A stretch of DNA of 64,000 bases. Source: Microbacterium memoriense. GTDB taxonomy: Bacteria > Actinomycetota > Actinomycetes > Actinomycetales > Microbacteriaceae. Positions 57,479 to 64,000 of this stretch are shown here, piece after piece. The notes beneath the pieces were generated by a model, which searched no databases, had not been told where the DNA came from, and saw nothing but the letters and a program-made list of their open reading frames with translations. Both the position numbers and the translations under genes were made by a program. The stretch is taken from contig NZ_JAODOR010000011.1 of the NCBI RefSeq assembly GCF_025398275.1, positions 124,001 through 188,000 of the forward strand, written 5' to 3'. The stretch's first letter is position 1; the number at the start of each line of letters is the position of its first letter.

Positions 57479-58344
57479 GCGATCTGCCCCTCTCGAGGTC
57501 CGTGTCCACCGATGAGGCGCTCGATGACCTGCGCGCCGAGGCGATGGCGTGGGGGCGGAAGCCTCGCCTTTTCGGAACCTGGTACGTGGCCGAGCACATG
57601 GTCCGCGCGATGCGCGCGTACGGGTGGACGATCATCGTCGGCGCACTCGGGCAGCCGATCCTCTACCTGCTCGGCCTCGCGCTCGGGCTTGCCGCCCTCA
57701 TCGACGCCCCGATCTCCGAGGGCGGCGTCCAGGTGCCGTATCTCGTGTTCGTGGCGCCGGCGCTCCTGATGACGGCGGCCATGTCGGTGGCGTCCGAGGA
57801 GTTCTCCTATCCGGTGATCGCCGGGTTCAAGTGGCGGCGGTACTTCTTCGGGTTCAGTGCGTCGGCGCTGTCTCCGGGCCAGATCGCGGGCGGGGTCGTC
57901 GCGGGAGCGTCGGCGCGCATCCTGTTCGTCTCGGCCGCGTACTACCTGTTCCTCTGGATTTTCGGGGCCGTGGATCCAGCGACCGGATGGTTGACGATTC
58001 CGTTGGGCCTGCTGGCAGGGCTTGCGTTCGGCATTCCCTACATGGCATATGCGGCAACGATCACTCAGGACAAAGGTCAGCTGGCGCTTGTCGAGCGGTT
58101 CGTGTTCGTGCCGATGTTCCTGTTCTCGGGGACGTTCTATCCGCTCTCGAACTTGCCGGGATGGCTCGAATGGATCGGCTGGGTCTCGCCGCTCTGGCAT
58201 GCCTCCGAACTCGGGCGACTGGCGACCTACGGCAAGCCGGTCGATCCGCCGATGATCGCCGTCCATCTCGGATACCTGCTGCTGCTCGCCGTCGGGGCGT
58301 TCCTCCTGGCCCGGCGCACGTTCGATCGGCGGCTCGGCGCATGA
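57475..58344 (+). CDS. ABC-2 type permease, NodJ-like, first
   Basis: A 289-residue permease with six hydrophobic segments from ~50 to 280 after a charged start (RAEAMAWGRKPRLFGTWYVA). The EFSYPVIAGFKWRRYFFGFSA stretch, here split as EEFSYPVIAGFKW and RRYFFGFSA, and ERFVFVPMFLFSGTFYPLS are typical of the NodJ/lipooligosaccharide-transport family. The start overlaps the ATPase stop by 4 nt (ATGA), and its own stop overlaps the second permease. Together with the latter and the ATPase it forms an export complex. Confidence 0.88.
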   Translation: MSDLPLSRSVSTDEALDDLRAEAMAWGRKPRLFGTWYVAEHMVRAMRAYGWTIIVGALGQPILYLLGLALGLAALIDAPISEGGVQVPYLVFVAPALLMTAAMSVASEEFSYPVIAGFKWRRYFFGFSASALSPGQIAGGVVAGASARILFVSAAYYLFLWIFGAVDPATGWLTIPLGLLAGLAFGIPYMAYAATITQDKGQLALVERFVFVPMFLFSGTFYPLSNLPGWLEWIGWVSPLWHASELGRLATYGKPVDPPMIAVHLGYLLLLAVGAFLLARRTFDRRLGA

Positions 58345-59162
58345 GCGCGACGACGGCAGAGCCGCTCGTCCGTCGCGGCGGGGTGCGCGCGCTGTGGGCC
58401 GGGAATCCCGGTGCGGTCGTGCAGCGCGGACTCATCGCGGCGCGGTCGTCGAGTTGGGCGGTCGTGGTCTCGGGTTTTTTCGAGCCGGTGTTCTATCTCG
58501 CATCGATGGGGATCGGGCTCGGTGCCCTGATCGGCCATGTCGAGGCCGCCCCCGGTGTCGACGTGCCGTACGCGGCCTTCATCGCGCCGGCGCTCCTGGC
58601 GGTGTCGGCGATGAACGGAGCGATCTACGACTCGACCTGGAACGTCTTCTTCAAACTCAACTACGGCAAGCTCTATGAGGGGATGCTGTCGACCTCACTC
58701 GGTCCGCTCGATGTCGCGCTCGGTGAAATCCTCTACGCGCTCCTTCGCGGGCTGGCCTATGCCACCGGCTTCATGATCATCATGCAGATCCTGGGCTTGA
58801 ATCTCGCGCCGACGGCGGTCCTTGCTCTGCCCGCGGTGTTGCTGATCGCGTTCGGCTTCGCCAGCCTCGGCATGGCCGTCACGAGCTACATGAAGACGTT
58901 CCAGCAGATGGACTGGATCAGCTTCGTGATGCTGCCCATGTTCTTGTTCTCGGCGACGCTGTTCCCGATTTCGGTCTACCCGATCTGGGTGCAGAACGTG
59001 ATCATGGCTCTGCCGCTCTGGCACGGCGTCGAACTCATCCGCGGCCTCACGACCGGCATCCTGTCGACGGGCATGCTGTGGCACGTGCTGTACTACGTCG
59101 TCATGATTGCCGTCGGACTCGTCTTCACGACCAAGCGGCTGCGCGCGCTGTTCCTCGACTGA
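58341..59162 (+). CDS. ABC-2 type permease, NodJ-like, second
   Basis: A 273-residue permease related to the preceding gene, with six hydrophobic segments. The matching stretches are MNGAIYDSTWNVFFKLNYGK (equivalent to the ASEEFSYPVI region) and MLPMFLFSATLFPISVYPIW. The pair probably arose by duplication and forms a heterodimeric channel under one ATPase. ATG in the stop codon of the upstream gene. Last gene of the three-gene unit; convergent with the small membrane protein gene 15 nt further. Confidence 0.88.
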   Translation: MSATTAEPLVRRGGVRALWAGNPGAVVQRGLIAARSSSWAVVVSGFFEPVFYLASMGIGLGALIGHVEAAPGVDVPYAAFIAPALLAVSAMNGAIYDSTWNVFFKLNYGKLYEGMLSTSLGPLDVALGEILYALLRGLAYATGFMIIMQILGLNLAPTAVLALPAVLLIAFGFASLGMAVTSYMKTFQQMDWISFVMLPMFLFSATLFPISVYPIWVQNVIMALPLWHGVELIRGLTTGILSTGMLWHVLYYVVMIAVGLVFTTKRLRALFLD

Positions 59163-59177
59163 GGGCCGCGCCCGGGC

Positions 59178-59528
59178 TCAGCGCCAGAGGACGGCGAGTG
59201 CGGCGTTGACGAAGGTCAGGATGCCGACGGACCAGAACAGGGCCGGGGCCACCGAGCCGTTCTTGCGCTGGCGGGCGGTGCCGATCCCGAGCAGGGCACC
59301 GATGACGAGCAGGATCACGAGCTTCGTGCCGAGTTTGACGTAGTTCAGCTCGTACGAGATTCCCCACGGCGCGGCCAGGGCGATCCCCGCGACGGCGGCG
59401 ATGACCATGCCCCAGCTCATGATGCGCGTGAACCGGCGCTGTCCGATCGCCTCCACGACCCACGCGCCGAAGAGCACGGCGAAGCCGACGAGGTGGACGA
59501 GGACAACGGCATGCCGGAGGATTTCCAT
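59178..59528 (-). CDS. Small four-TM membrane protein of unknown function
   Basis: A 116-residue membrane protein with four hydrophobic segments (about 7-26, 36-53, 64-82 and 93-112). I do not recognise a named family; the HAVVLVHLVGFAVLFGAWVV start and the NYVKLGTKLVILLVIGALLG segment occur in short actinobacterial membrane proteins. The start is the ATG 6 nt after TACGCT (minus strand, 59535-59540), the leaderless pattern; a frame 20 codons longer is rejected. No partner gene is on the same strand; the rib operon's last gene ends 172 nt upstream. In between I see no other gene. Confidence 0.7.
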   Translation of the reverse strand: MEILRHAVVLVHLVGFAVLFGAWVVEAIGQRRFTRIMSWGMVIAAVAGIALAAPWGISYELNYVKLGTKLVILLVIGALLGIGTARQRKNGSVAPALFWSVGILTFVNAALAVLWR

Positions 59529-59699
59529 GCCATCAGCGTACCTGAAGGATCGATCGAGTTCAGCTGATCGGCGCCAGCAACCACACACGAGCGCTCCCGC
59601 GTCCTGTTCTCGTCCCGACGCGCACTGTCGCGCGCCGCTGCACTGGACGGCGATTCGCGTCGGGTCGTCAGAAAGCGACGGCCATGACCGGCGACCGGG

Positions 59700-60173
59700 T
59701 CAGGCGCGCACGTCGCGCAGCAGCGCCGCGGTGCGGAGGGCCGCATCGGCCGCCTCGGCGCCCTTGTCTTCCTTCGAGCCGGGCAAGCCCGCGCGGTCGA
59801 TGCCCTGCTGTTCGTCGTCCAGGGTCAGCAGCCCGAAGCCGACAGGTTTGCCGGTGTCCAGCGCCACGCGCGTGAGGCCGTCGGTCGCCGCGGCCGAGAC
59901 GTACTCGAAGTGGGGCGTGCCACCGCGGATGATGACGCCGAGTGCCACGACCGCGTCGGCCCCGGCATCCAGCACCGCTTTGCTCACGACGGGCAACTCG
60001 AACGAGCCGGCGACGCGCTCGACGCGCCACGACGCTCCGGATGCCGCGAGCACGCGCTCAGCGCCGGCGATCAGACCGTCGCTGATGACGTCGTGCCACA
60101 TCCCGGCGACAATCACGACGGTCAGTCCTGACGCGTCGACGGGCTGGGTCTCAGGTGCTCCGTGCCCGCTCAT
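59700..60173 (-). CDS. ribH: 6,7-dimethyl-8-ribityllumazine synthase
   Basis: A 157-residue lumazine synthase that joins the pyrimidine from RibD's pathway with dihydroxybutanone phosphate from RibBA to give the substrate of riboflavin synthase. VIVAGMWHDVISDGLIAGA, VAGSFELPVVSKAV, VALGVIIRGGTPHFEYVS with the active His, and GFGLLTLDDEQQGIDRAG fit the family. It is the last gene of the ribD-ribE-ribBA-ribH operon, with the ATG overlapping the stop of ribBA (ATGA). Confidence 0.97.
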   Translation of the reverse strand: MSGHGAPETQPVDASGLTVVIVAGMWHDVISDGLIAGAERVLAASGASWRVERVAGSFELPVVSKAVLDAGADAVVALGVIIRGGTPHFEYVSAAATDGLTRVALDTGKPVGFGLLTLDDEQQGIDRAGLPGSKEDKGAEAADAALRTAALLRDVRA

Positions 60174-61435
60174 GCGGTCTCCTCCGTGGTGGTCCGCGCG
60201 CGTTCCAGCTGCGCGTCGTCGAGGATGTGCCCCATGCGGTCGCGCTTCGTGACGAGGTACTGGTGATTGTTGGCCCCGACGCCGACCAGCAGCGGAACCT
60301 GGGCGACGACGTCGATGCCGAGCCCGCGCAGCTGCACGACCTTGTCGGTGTTGTTGGTGAGGAGGCGGACCTTCTCGACCCCGAGATCGTCGAGGATGCC
60401 GGCTGCGGCGCTGTAGTCGCGTGCATCGGCCGGGAGGCCCAGAGCGAGGTTCGCGTCGACCGTGTCGAGGCCGCGCTCCTGCAGGCTGTAGGCGCGCAGC
60501 TTGTTGATGAGGCCGATCCCGCGACCCTCGTGGCCGCGCATGTAGATGACGACCCCGCCGTCCTGCTCGATGATGTCCAGTGCCGCGTCGAGCTGCGGTC
60601 CGCATTCGCACTTGAGCGAGCCGAACGCTTCACCGGTCAGGCATTCGGAGTGCACGCGCACGAGCGGTGCGTCGTCGGTCAGGTCGCCGGAGACGACCGC
60701 GATGTGATCGGTACCGCTGAGTCGATCTTTGTACGCGAGAAAGCGGAAGCTTCCGTGCGACGTCGGCACCTCGGCCTCGGCGCGCAGGCTCACGCGGCGC
60801 TTCTGCGGATGGACCACCGGTGTGCCGTCGGTGCTGTCGAGGTGAGCGATCAACTGCTCGATGGTGATCACCGGGATGCCTTCGCGCGCCCCCATCTCCA
60901 GCAGGCCCGGCAGTCGCATCATCGACCCGTCCTCGGCGACGACCTCGCCGATCGCGGCCACGGGGTGGAGGCCCGCGAGCTTCATCAGATCGACGCCGGC
61001 TTCGGTGTGACCGGCGCGCTCTCGCACGCCGCCGTCGACGGCGCGGAGCGGCAGGATGTGCCCCGGGCGGATGACCGAGGTCGGCACGGAAGCAGGGTCG
61101 GCGAGCACGTTGAGTGTGTGCGAACGGTCGGCCGCACTGATGCCGGTCGAGACGCGGTCGGCGGCATCCACACTCACGGTGTAGGCCGTGCCGCGGCTGT
61201 CCTCGTTGACGGCCACCATGGGTGGCAGGTCGAGGCGATCAGCCCAATCCGCCGGCATGGGCGCGCACAGGAAGCCGCTGGACCAGCGGATCGTCCACGC
61301 GAGCCACTCGGGCGTCGCGAGCTCGGCCGACAGGATGATGTCGCCCTCGTTCTCGCGGTTCTCATCATCGGCGACGATGACCGGCTTGCCGGCGCGGAGG
61401 GCGTCGAGTGCCTCCGGGATAGTGGACAGGGTCAT
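60170..61435 (-). CDS. ribBA: Bifunctional DHBP synthase / GTP cyclohydrolase II
   Basis: A 421-residue fusion providing both inputs of riboflavin synthesis. The RibB domain (residues ~1-200) has the acidic motif DDENRENEGDI at 23-33, PMPADWADRLDLPPMV and RAGHTEAGVDLMKLAG; the RibA domain has the zinc site HSECLTGEAFGSLKCECGPQ, RGHEGRGIGL and YLVTKRDRMGH. The start ATG overlaps the ribE stop (ATGA). Full length. Part of the rib operon behind the FMN riboswitch. Confidence 0.97.
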   Translation of the reverse strand: MTLSTIPEALDALRAGKPVIVADDENRENEGDIILSAELATPEWLAWTIRWSSGFLCAPMPADWADRLDLPPMVAVNEDSRGTAYTVSVDAADRVSTGISAADRSHTLNVLADPASVPTSVIRPGHILPLRAVDGGVRERAGHTEAGVDLMKLAGLHPVAAIGEVVAEDGSMMRLPGLLEMGAREGIPVITIEQLIAHLDSTDGTPVVHPQKRRVSLRAEAEVPTSHGSFRFLAYKDRLSGTDHIAVVSGDLTDDAPLVRVHSECLTGEAFGSLKCECGPQLDAALDIIEQDGGVVIYMRGHEGRGIGLINKLRAYSLQERGLDTVDANLALGLPADARDYSAAAGILDDLGVEKVRLLTNNTDKVVQLRGLGIDVVAQVPLLVGVGANNHQYLVTKRDRMGHILDDAQLERARTTTEETA

Positions 61436-62064
61436 CGGGAGTCTCCGTCGGTTGTGGGAGCGGGGAAGGAGAGCAGGCGCTGCACGTGGCGCGCCAGAAT
61501 GTCGGTCTCGAGGTTGACGGTGTCGCCGACGACGAGGCCACCCAGGGTCGTGACCTCGAGTGTCTCGGGGATGAGGGACACCTCGAGCCACTGCTGCGGC
61601 TCGTCCGCAGCGCTGGTGGCGGAGACGGTCAACGACACTCCGTCGACCGTGATCGATCCCTTGTCGACGACGAGCGGAGCGAGGTCCTTCGGCATCCCGA
61701 TGCGGATGACGCGCCACTGCGCTCCGGGGCGGATGTCACGCACCGTGCCGACGCCGTCGACGTGGCCCTGGACGATGTGTCCGCCGAGCCGGCCGTGCGC
61801 GGCCATCGCACGCTCGATGTTGACGCGGGTGCCGGGCTGCGCGGCGCCGACAGCTGACATGTCGAGCGTCTGGCGCATGACATCGGCGGTGAACCAGTCC
61901 TCGCCCTGGTCGATCACGGTCAAGCACACGCCGCTCACGGCGATCGAATCGCCGTGAGCGGCGTCCGAAACCGCGAGGGGCGCGTGGACGGTCAATCGCA
62001 CGCCGTCGCCGGACGGCGTCACCGCGGTCACGGTGCCCTGTTCTTCGATGATTCCGGTGAACAC
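61432..62064 (-). CDS. ribE: Riboflavin synthase alpha subunit
   Basis: A 210-residue enzyme that dismutates two lumazine molecules into riboflavin. It has two tandem lumazine-binding repeats, the first starting MFTGIIEEQGTV with SVSGVCLTV-like ISVSG replaced here by SIAVSGVCLTV, and the second with LGGHIVQGHVDGVG and SITVDGVSLTVS. The start is a GTG directly after the ribD stop; the ribosome site AGGAG lies inside ribD's end. Overlaps ribBA by 4 nt. Confidence 0.96.
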   Translation of the reverse strand: MFTGIIEEQGTVTAVTPSGDGVRLTVHAPLAVSDAAHGDSIAVSGVCLTVIDQGEDWFTADVMRQTLDMSAVGAAQPGTRVNIERAMAAHGRLGGHIVQGHVDGVGTVRDIRPGAQWRVIRIGMPKDLAPLVVDKGSITVDGVSLTVSATSAADEPQQWLEVSLIPETLEVTTLGGLVVGDTVNLETDILARHVQRLLSFPAPTTDGDSR

Positions 62065-63096
62065 TCAGTTCTCCTGTTCGGTGTGGGTCGGGTGGGCGAG
62101 GACCAGAAGGTCGTCGCCGAGCGAGGTGACGGAGGAGACGGCGAGGCGGCGCTGCTGCGCGATCGTCTCGACGCCGATGTCGGCCAGGGCGACACGGGAA
62201 CCGCCGAGGAGGGTCGGTGCCAGGTAGATCAGCACCTCGTCGACGAGGTTCGCGCGGACGAAGGAGCTCGCGACGCTCGGTCCGCCTTCGATGAAGACGC
62301 GGTGGATGCCGAGTTCGCGGAGCCGGTCGAGCAAATCGGGGAGGTCGTCACCCTCGTCCTGGATGAAGGGGAGGGGATGCCGGCGTACCTGCGCCTCCTG
62401 CGGAGTCGCGCGCGTGCCGATGATGACGGGGCGGGGCTGACGCTCGTAGAGGCTCCCGTCCGGCTGCCGGGCGGTGAGGGCAGGATCATCGGCCAGGAGA
62501 GTTCCGGTGCCGACGATGATCGCGTCGGCCGCACTGCGGCGAGCGTGGACATCGGCGCGCGCCTGCGGGCCGGTGATCCACTGACTCGAGCCATCGTCGG
62601 CAGCGCCGCGTCCGTCGAGCGATTGCGCCCACTTGACGGTGACGTGCGGGCGGCCGAGCTGCTGCACGGTGAGCCAGGAGTTCAGGAGTGCCCGGCCTTC
62701 TTCTTCGAGCACACCGGACTCGACGTCGACGCCCGCGGTGCGCAGATGTGCACCGCCGCCGGCCGATGCGCGACCGGGATCGGTGACGGCGTACACGACG
62801 CGGGTGACGCCCGCCGCGATCAGGGCGTCGGCGCACGGGCCGGTGCGACCGGAGTGGTTGCACGGCTCGAGAGTGACGACCGCCGTCGCCCCGCGAACGG
62901 CCTCCGGGGTCAGCTGCGACAGGGCGTCGACTTCGGCGTGCGGCGTGCCCGCACCGCGATGCCACCCTTCGGCAAGGACATCGCCGGCGGGGGAGAGGAG
63001 AACGGCTCCTACCTGCGGATTGAGGCCGCGGGGACCGTTCCGCGCGAGCGTGAGCGCACGGCGCATCGCCTCGCGTTCGCGGTCTGTCGTGGCCAT
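62065..63096 (-). CDS. ribD: Bifunctional pyrimidine deaminase / reductase
   Basis: A 343-residue RibD catalysing the second and third steps of riboflavin synthesis. The zinc-dependent deaminase half has H53-A-E in TPHAEVDAL and C79 and C88 in PCNHSGRTGPCADAL; the reductase half has VKWAQSLDGRGAADDGSSQW, DAIIVGTGTLLADDP and VFIEGGPSVASSFV. First gene of the operon. The ATG has AGGAGG at 7 nt, in a leader that carries an FMN riboswitch and a hairpin on the ribosome site. Confidence 0.97.
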   Translation of the reverse strand: MATTDREREAMRRALTLARNGPRGLNPQVGAVLLSPAGDVLAEGWHRGAGTPHAEVDALSQLTPEAVRGATAVVTLEPCNHSGRTGPCADALIAAGVTRVVYAVTDPGRASAGGGAHLRTAGVDVESGVLEEEGRALLNSWLTVQQLGRPHVTVKWAQSLDGRGAADDGSSQWITGPQARADVHARRSAADAIIVGTGTLLADDPALTARQPDGSLYERQPRPVIIGTRATPQEAQVRRHPLPFIQDEGDDLPDLLDRLRELGIHRVFIEGGPSVASSFVRANLVDEVLIYLAPTLLGGSRVALADIGVETIAQQRRLAVSSVTSLGDDLLVLAHPTHTEQEN

Positions 63097-63164
63097 CGGT
63101 GTTCCTCCTGTGAGGCTCCGGGCACGGTCGACACCGCAGACGTCGCGAACGACGCTGCGTGCTG

Positions 63165-63330
63165 CCTTCCATCCGGACTAGCGGCAGGCGTCCCCAGTGA
63201 GGGCCTCTGTCGCATCACCGTCGGTCCCGGAATTCCACCGGATCGGCCCTACGCCTCGGCCTGAGCCGGGGGACGAAGGGTTCGCGGACTATCACCGCCG
63301 GTTCGGATTCTCACCGACCCCGGAGCACGT
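63165..63330 (-). promoter_or_regulatory. FMN riboswitch (RFN element) of the rib operon
   Basis: On the minus strand the RFN consensus is clear: CTCCGGGGTCGGTGAGAATC near 63327, CCGGCGGTGATAGTCCGCGA, GATCCGGTGGAATTCCGGG, CCGACGGT and the 3' end AGTCCGGATGGAAGGCAG ending at 63165. FMN binding lowers rib expression. Downstream, a 10-bp hairpin (63135-63159, tetraloop CGAA on plus) and a small CCTC/GAGG hairpin covering the ribD AGGAGG (63104-63115) suggest translational control. TAGGAT (63342-63347, minus strand) is the likely -10, close to the end of the SorC-type gene. Confidence 0.93.
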
Positions 63331-63368
63331 TATCTTCTCTGATCCTACTCAACGCCGCGCCGGCGGTT

Positions 63369-64000
63369 TCATTCCGTGTCGTCGAGAAGTGCCCGCGCCG
63401 TTGCCTCGTCGGTGACGAGTTCGGTGACGAGGTCGGCTGCGAGCGCACCGCGGAGCCCGCGGAGTTTCGCGGTGCCGGAGATGACACACACGCGGTGAGG
63501 CACGCGCCGGAGCGTCGCGAAGTCCGGCCCCGTCGCACGATCATTGAGGGGGATGCCGTCCGTCGAGCCGTCGGCGCGATAGAACACCGTCCCGACGTCG
63601 CCGACCACGCCCGTCGTCTCCAGCTGCGCCTGTTCCGCGGCATCGAGGTATCCCGCGGCGTACACGTGGCTCGGGATGCCGGACTCCGCCGTCCCGACGC
63701 TGAAGACGACGAGGTTCATCCGATCTTGCAGATCGAGAATCCGGCGCGTGCTCGACTCGCGCCAGAACGCGCGGCGGGTGTCCGGATCGTCGAAGAACGC
63801 CGGCACCGGAAACTGCTGGACGGCGGCGCCGTAGGCTCTCGCGAACCGTTGCAGGATCTCACTCGCGTACAGCAACCCGGTCGTGCGGGTGTTGCCCGAG
63901 CCGTTGAGTTGCACGATGACGCTGCCGTGCGTGCGCGCGGGGATCAGGTGCGTGCTGACCGCCGCGGTCGTCGAGCCCCACGCGACGCCGATGACCTGCG
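63369..64000 (-). CDS. SorC/DeoR-type sugar-binding transcriptional regulator (5' end outside window)
   Basis: The 210 C-terminal residues of a SorC-family regulator, open to the right edge; the N-terminal HTH is not visible. The effector-binding fold is recognisable by VIGVAWGSTTAAVS, VQLNGSGNTRTTGLLYASEI, PAFFDDPDTRRAFWRESSTR and VFSVGTAESGIP, with the end RGLRGALAADLVTELVTDEA. Phosphorylated sugars are the usual ligands. It is upstream of and on the same strand as the rib operon, whose promoter begins inside or just after its 3' end; there is no functional link apparent. Confidence 0.85.
   Translation of the reverse strand, partial: QVIGVAWGSTTAAVSTHLIPARTHGSVIVQLNGSGNTRTTGLLYASEILQRFARAYGAAVQQFPVPAFFDDPDTRRAFWRESSTRRILDLQDRMNLVVFSVGTAESGIPSHVYAAGYLDAAEQAQLETTGVVGDVGTVFYRADGSTDGIPLNDRATGPDFATLRRVPHRVCVISGTAKLRGLRGALAADLVTELVTDEATARALLDDTE

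Overview
The window is a 64 kb stretch of a high-GC Gram-positive chromosome. Codon use, the frequent GGATGCC/GGCATCC words, the actinobacterial gene set (monomeric NADP isocitrate dehydrogenase, GTP-dependent PEP carboxykinase, RamB-like regulator, AzgA permease, DUF6350-purN-purH) and many leaderless-type starts point to Actinomycetota, most likely Microbacteriaceae and probably Microbacterium or a close relative. No rRNA, tRNA, CRISPR array, integrase or transposase was recognised. Most of it looks like core chromosome with small accessory cassettes.

Layout. 1-7.5 kb: the 3' part of a PcrA/UvrD helicase, an SseB-like protein, a stand-alone LigD polymerase domain, an AI-2E-type permease, ThrE-like exporter and a LigC-type ATP-dependent ligase. 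7.6-12.4 kb: acyl-CoA dehydrogenase with a convergent TetR gene, then sucCD. 12.4-16.3 kb: a five-gene cassette with a WXG100-like protein and a large T7SS-signal-like protein with a membrane hairpin. 16.3-23.7 kb: purine permease, DUF6350, purN, purH and an Ada-AlkA plus Ogt alkylation-repair pair. 23.7-28.1 kb: a heterodimeric ABC exporter behind a possible leader peptide, and a GNAT enzyme. 28.2-32.1 kb: icd and an L,D-transpeptidase. 32.3-39.4 kb: an amino-sugar locus (ROK regulator, nagB, nagA, GH20 hexosaminidase) whose transporter and kinase genes seem to have been deleted, leaving a scar. 39.4-41.9 kb: glyA-folD behind a ZTP riboswitch. 41.9-49.1 kb: quinone reductase/MarR pair, amino-acid ABC importer, small membrane protein, ABC-2 exporter and transglutaminase. 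49.1-54.5 kb: Na+/H+ antiporter, RamB-like regulator divergent from pckG. 54.5-59.5 kb: a homodimer-type ABC exporter and a NodIJ-like exporter. 59.7-63.4 kb: ribD-ribE-ribBA-ribH behind an FMN riboswitch. The right edge cuts a SorC-type sugar regulator.

How parts work together. sucCD, icd and pckG connect the TCA cycle to gluconeogenesis; sucC and icd share an 18-bp palindrome followed by the same short block and a -10-like hexamer at the same distance, which suggests one common regulator. Hexosaminidase, NagA and NagB convert GlcNAc oligomers to fructose-6-phosphate, probably under the ROK protein. ZTP and FMN riboswitches set one-carbon and riboflavin synthesis. A TANNNT hexamer exactly 6 nt before the start codon recurs at ten genes, so leaderless mRNAs are probably common.

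The least explained parts are the T7SS-like cassette, the sucC/icd palindrome, the amino-sugar deletion scar, the leader peptide before the ABC exporter and several palindromic intergenic repeats.
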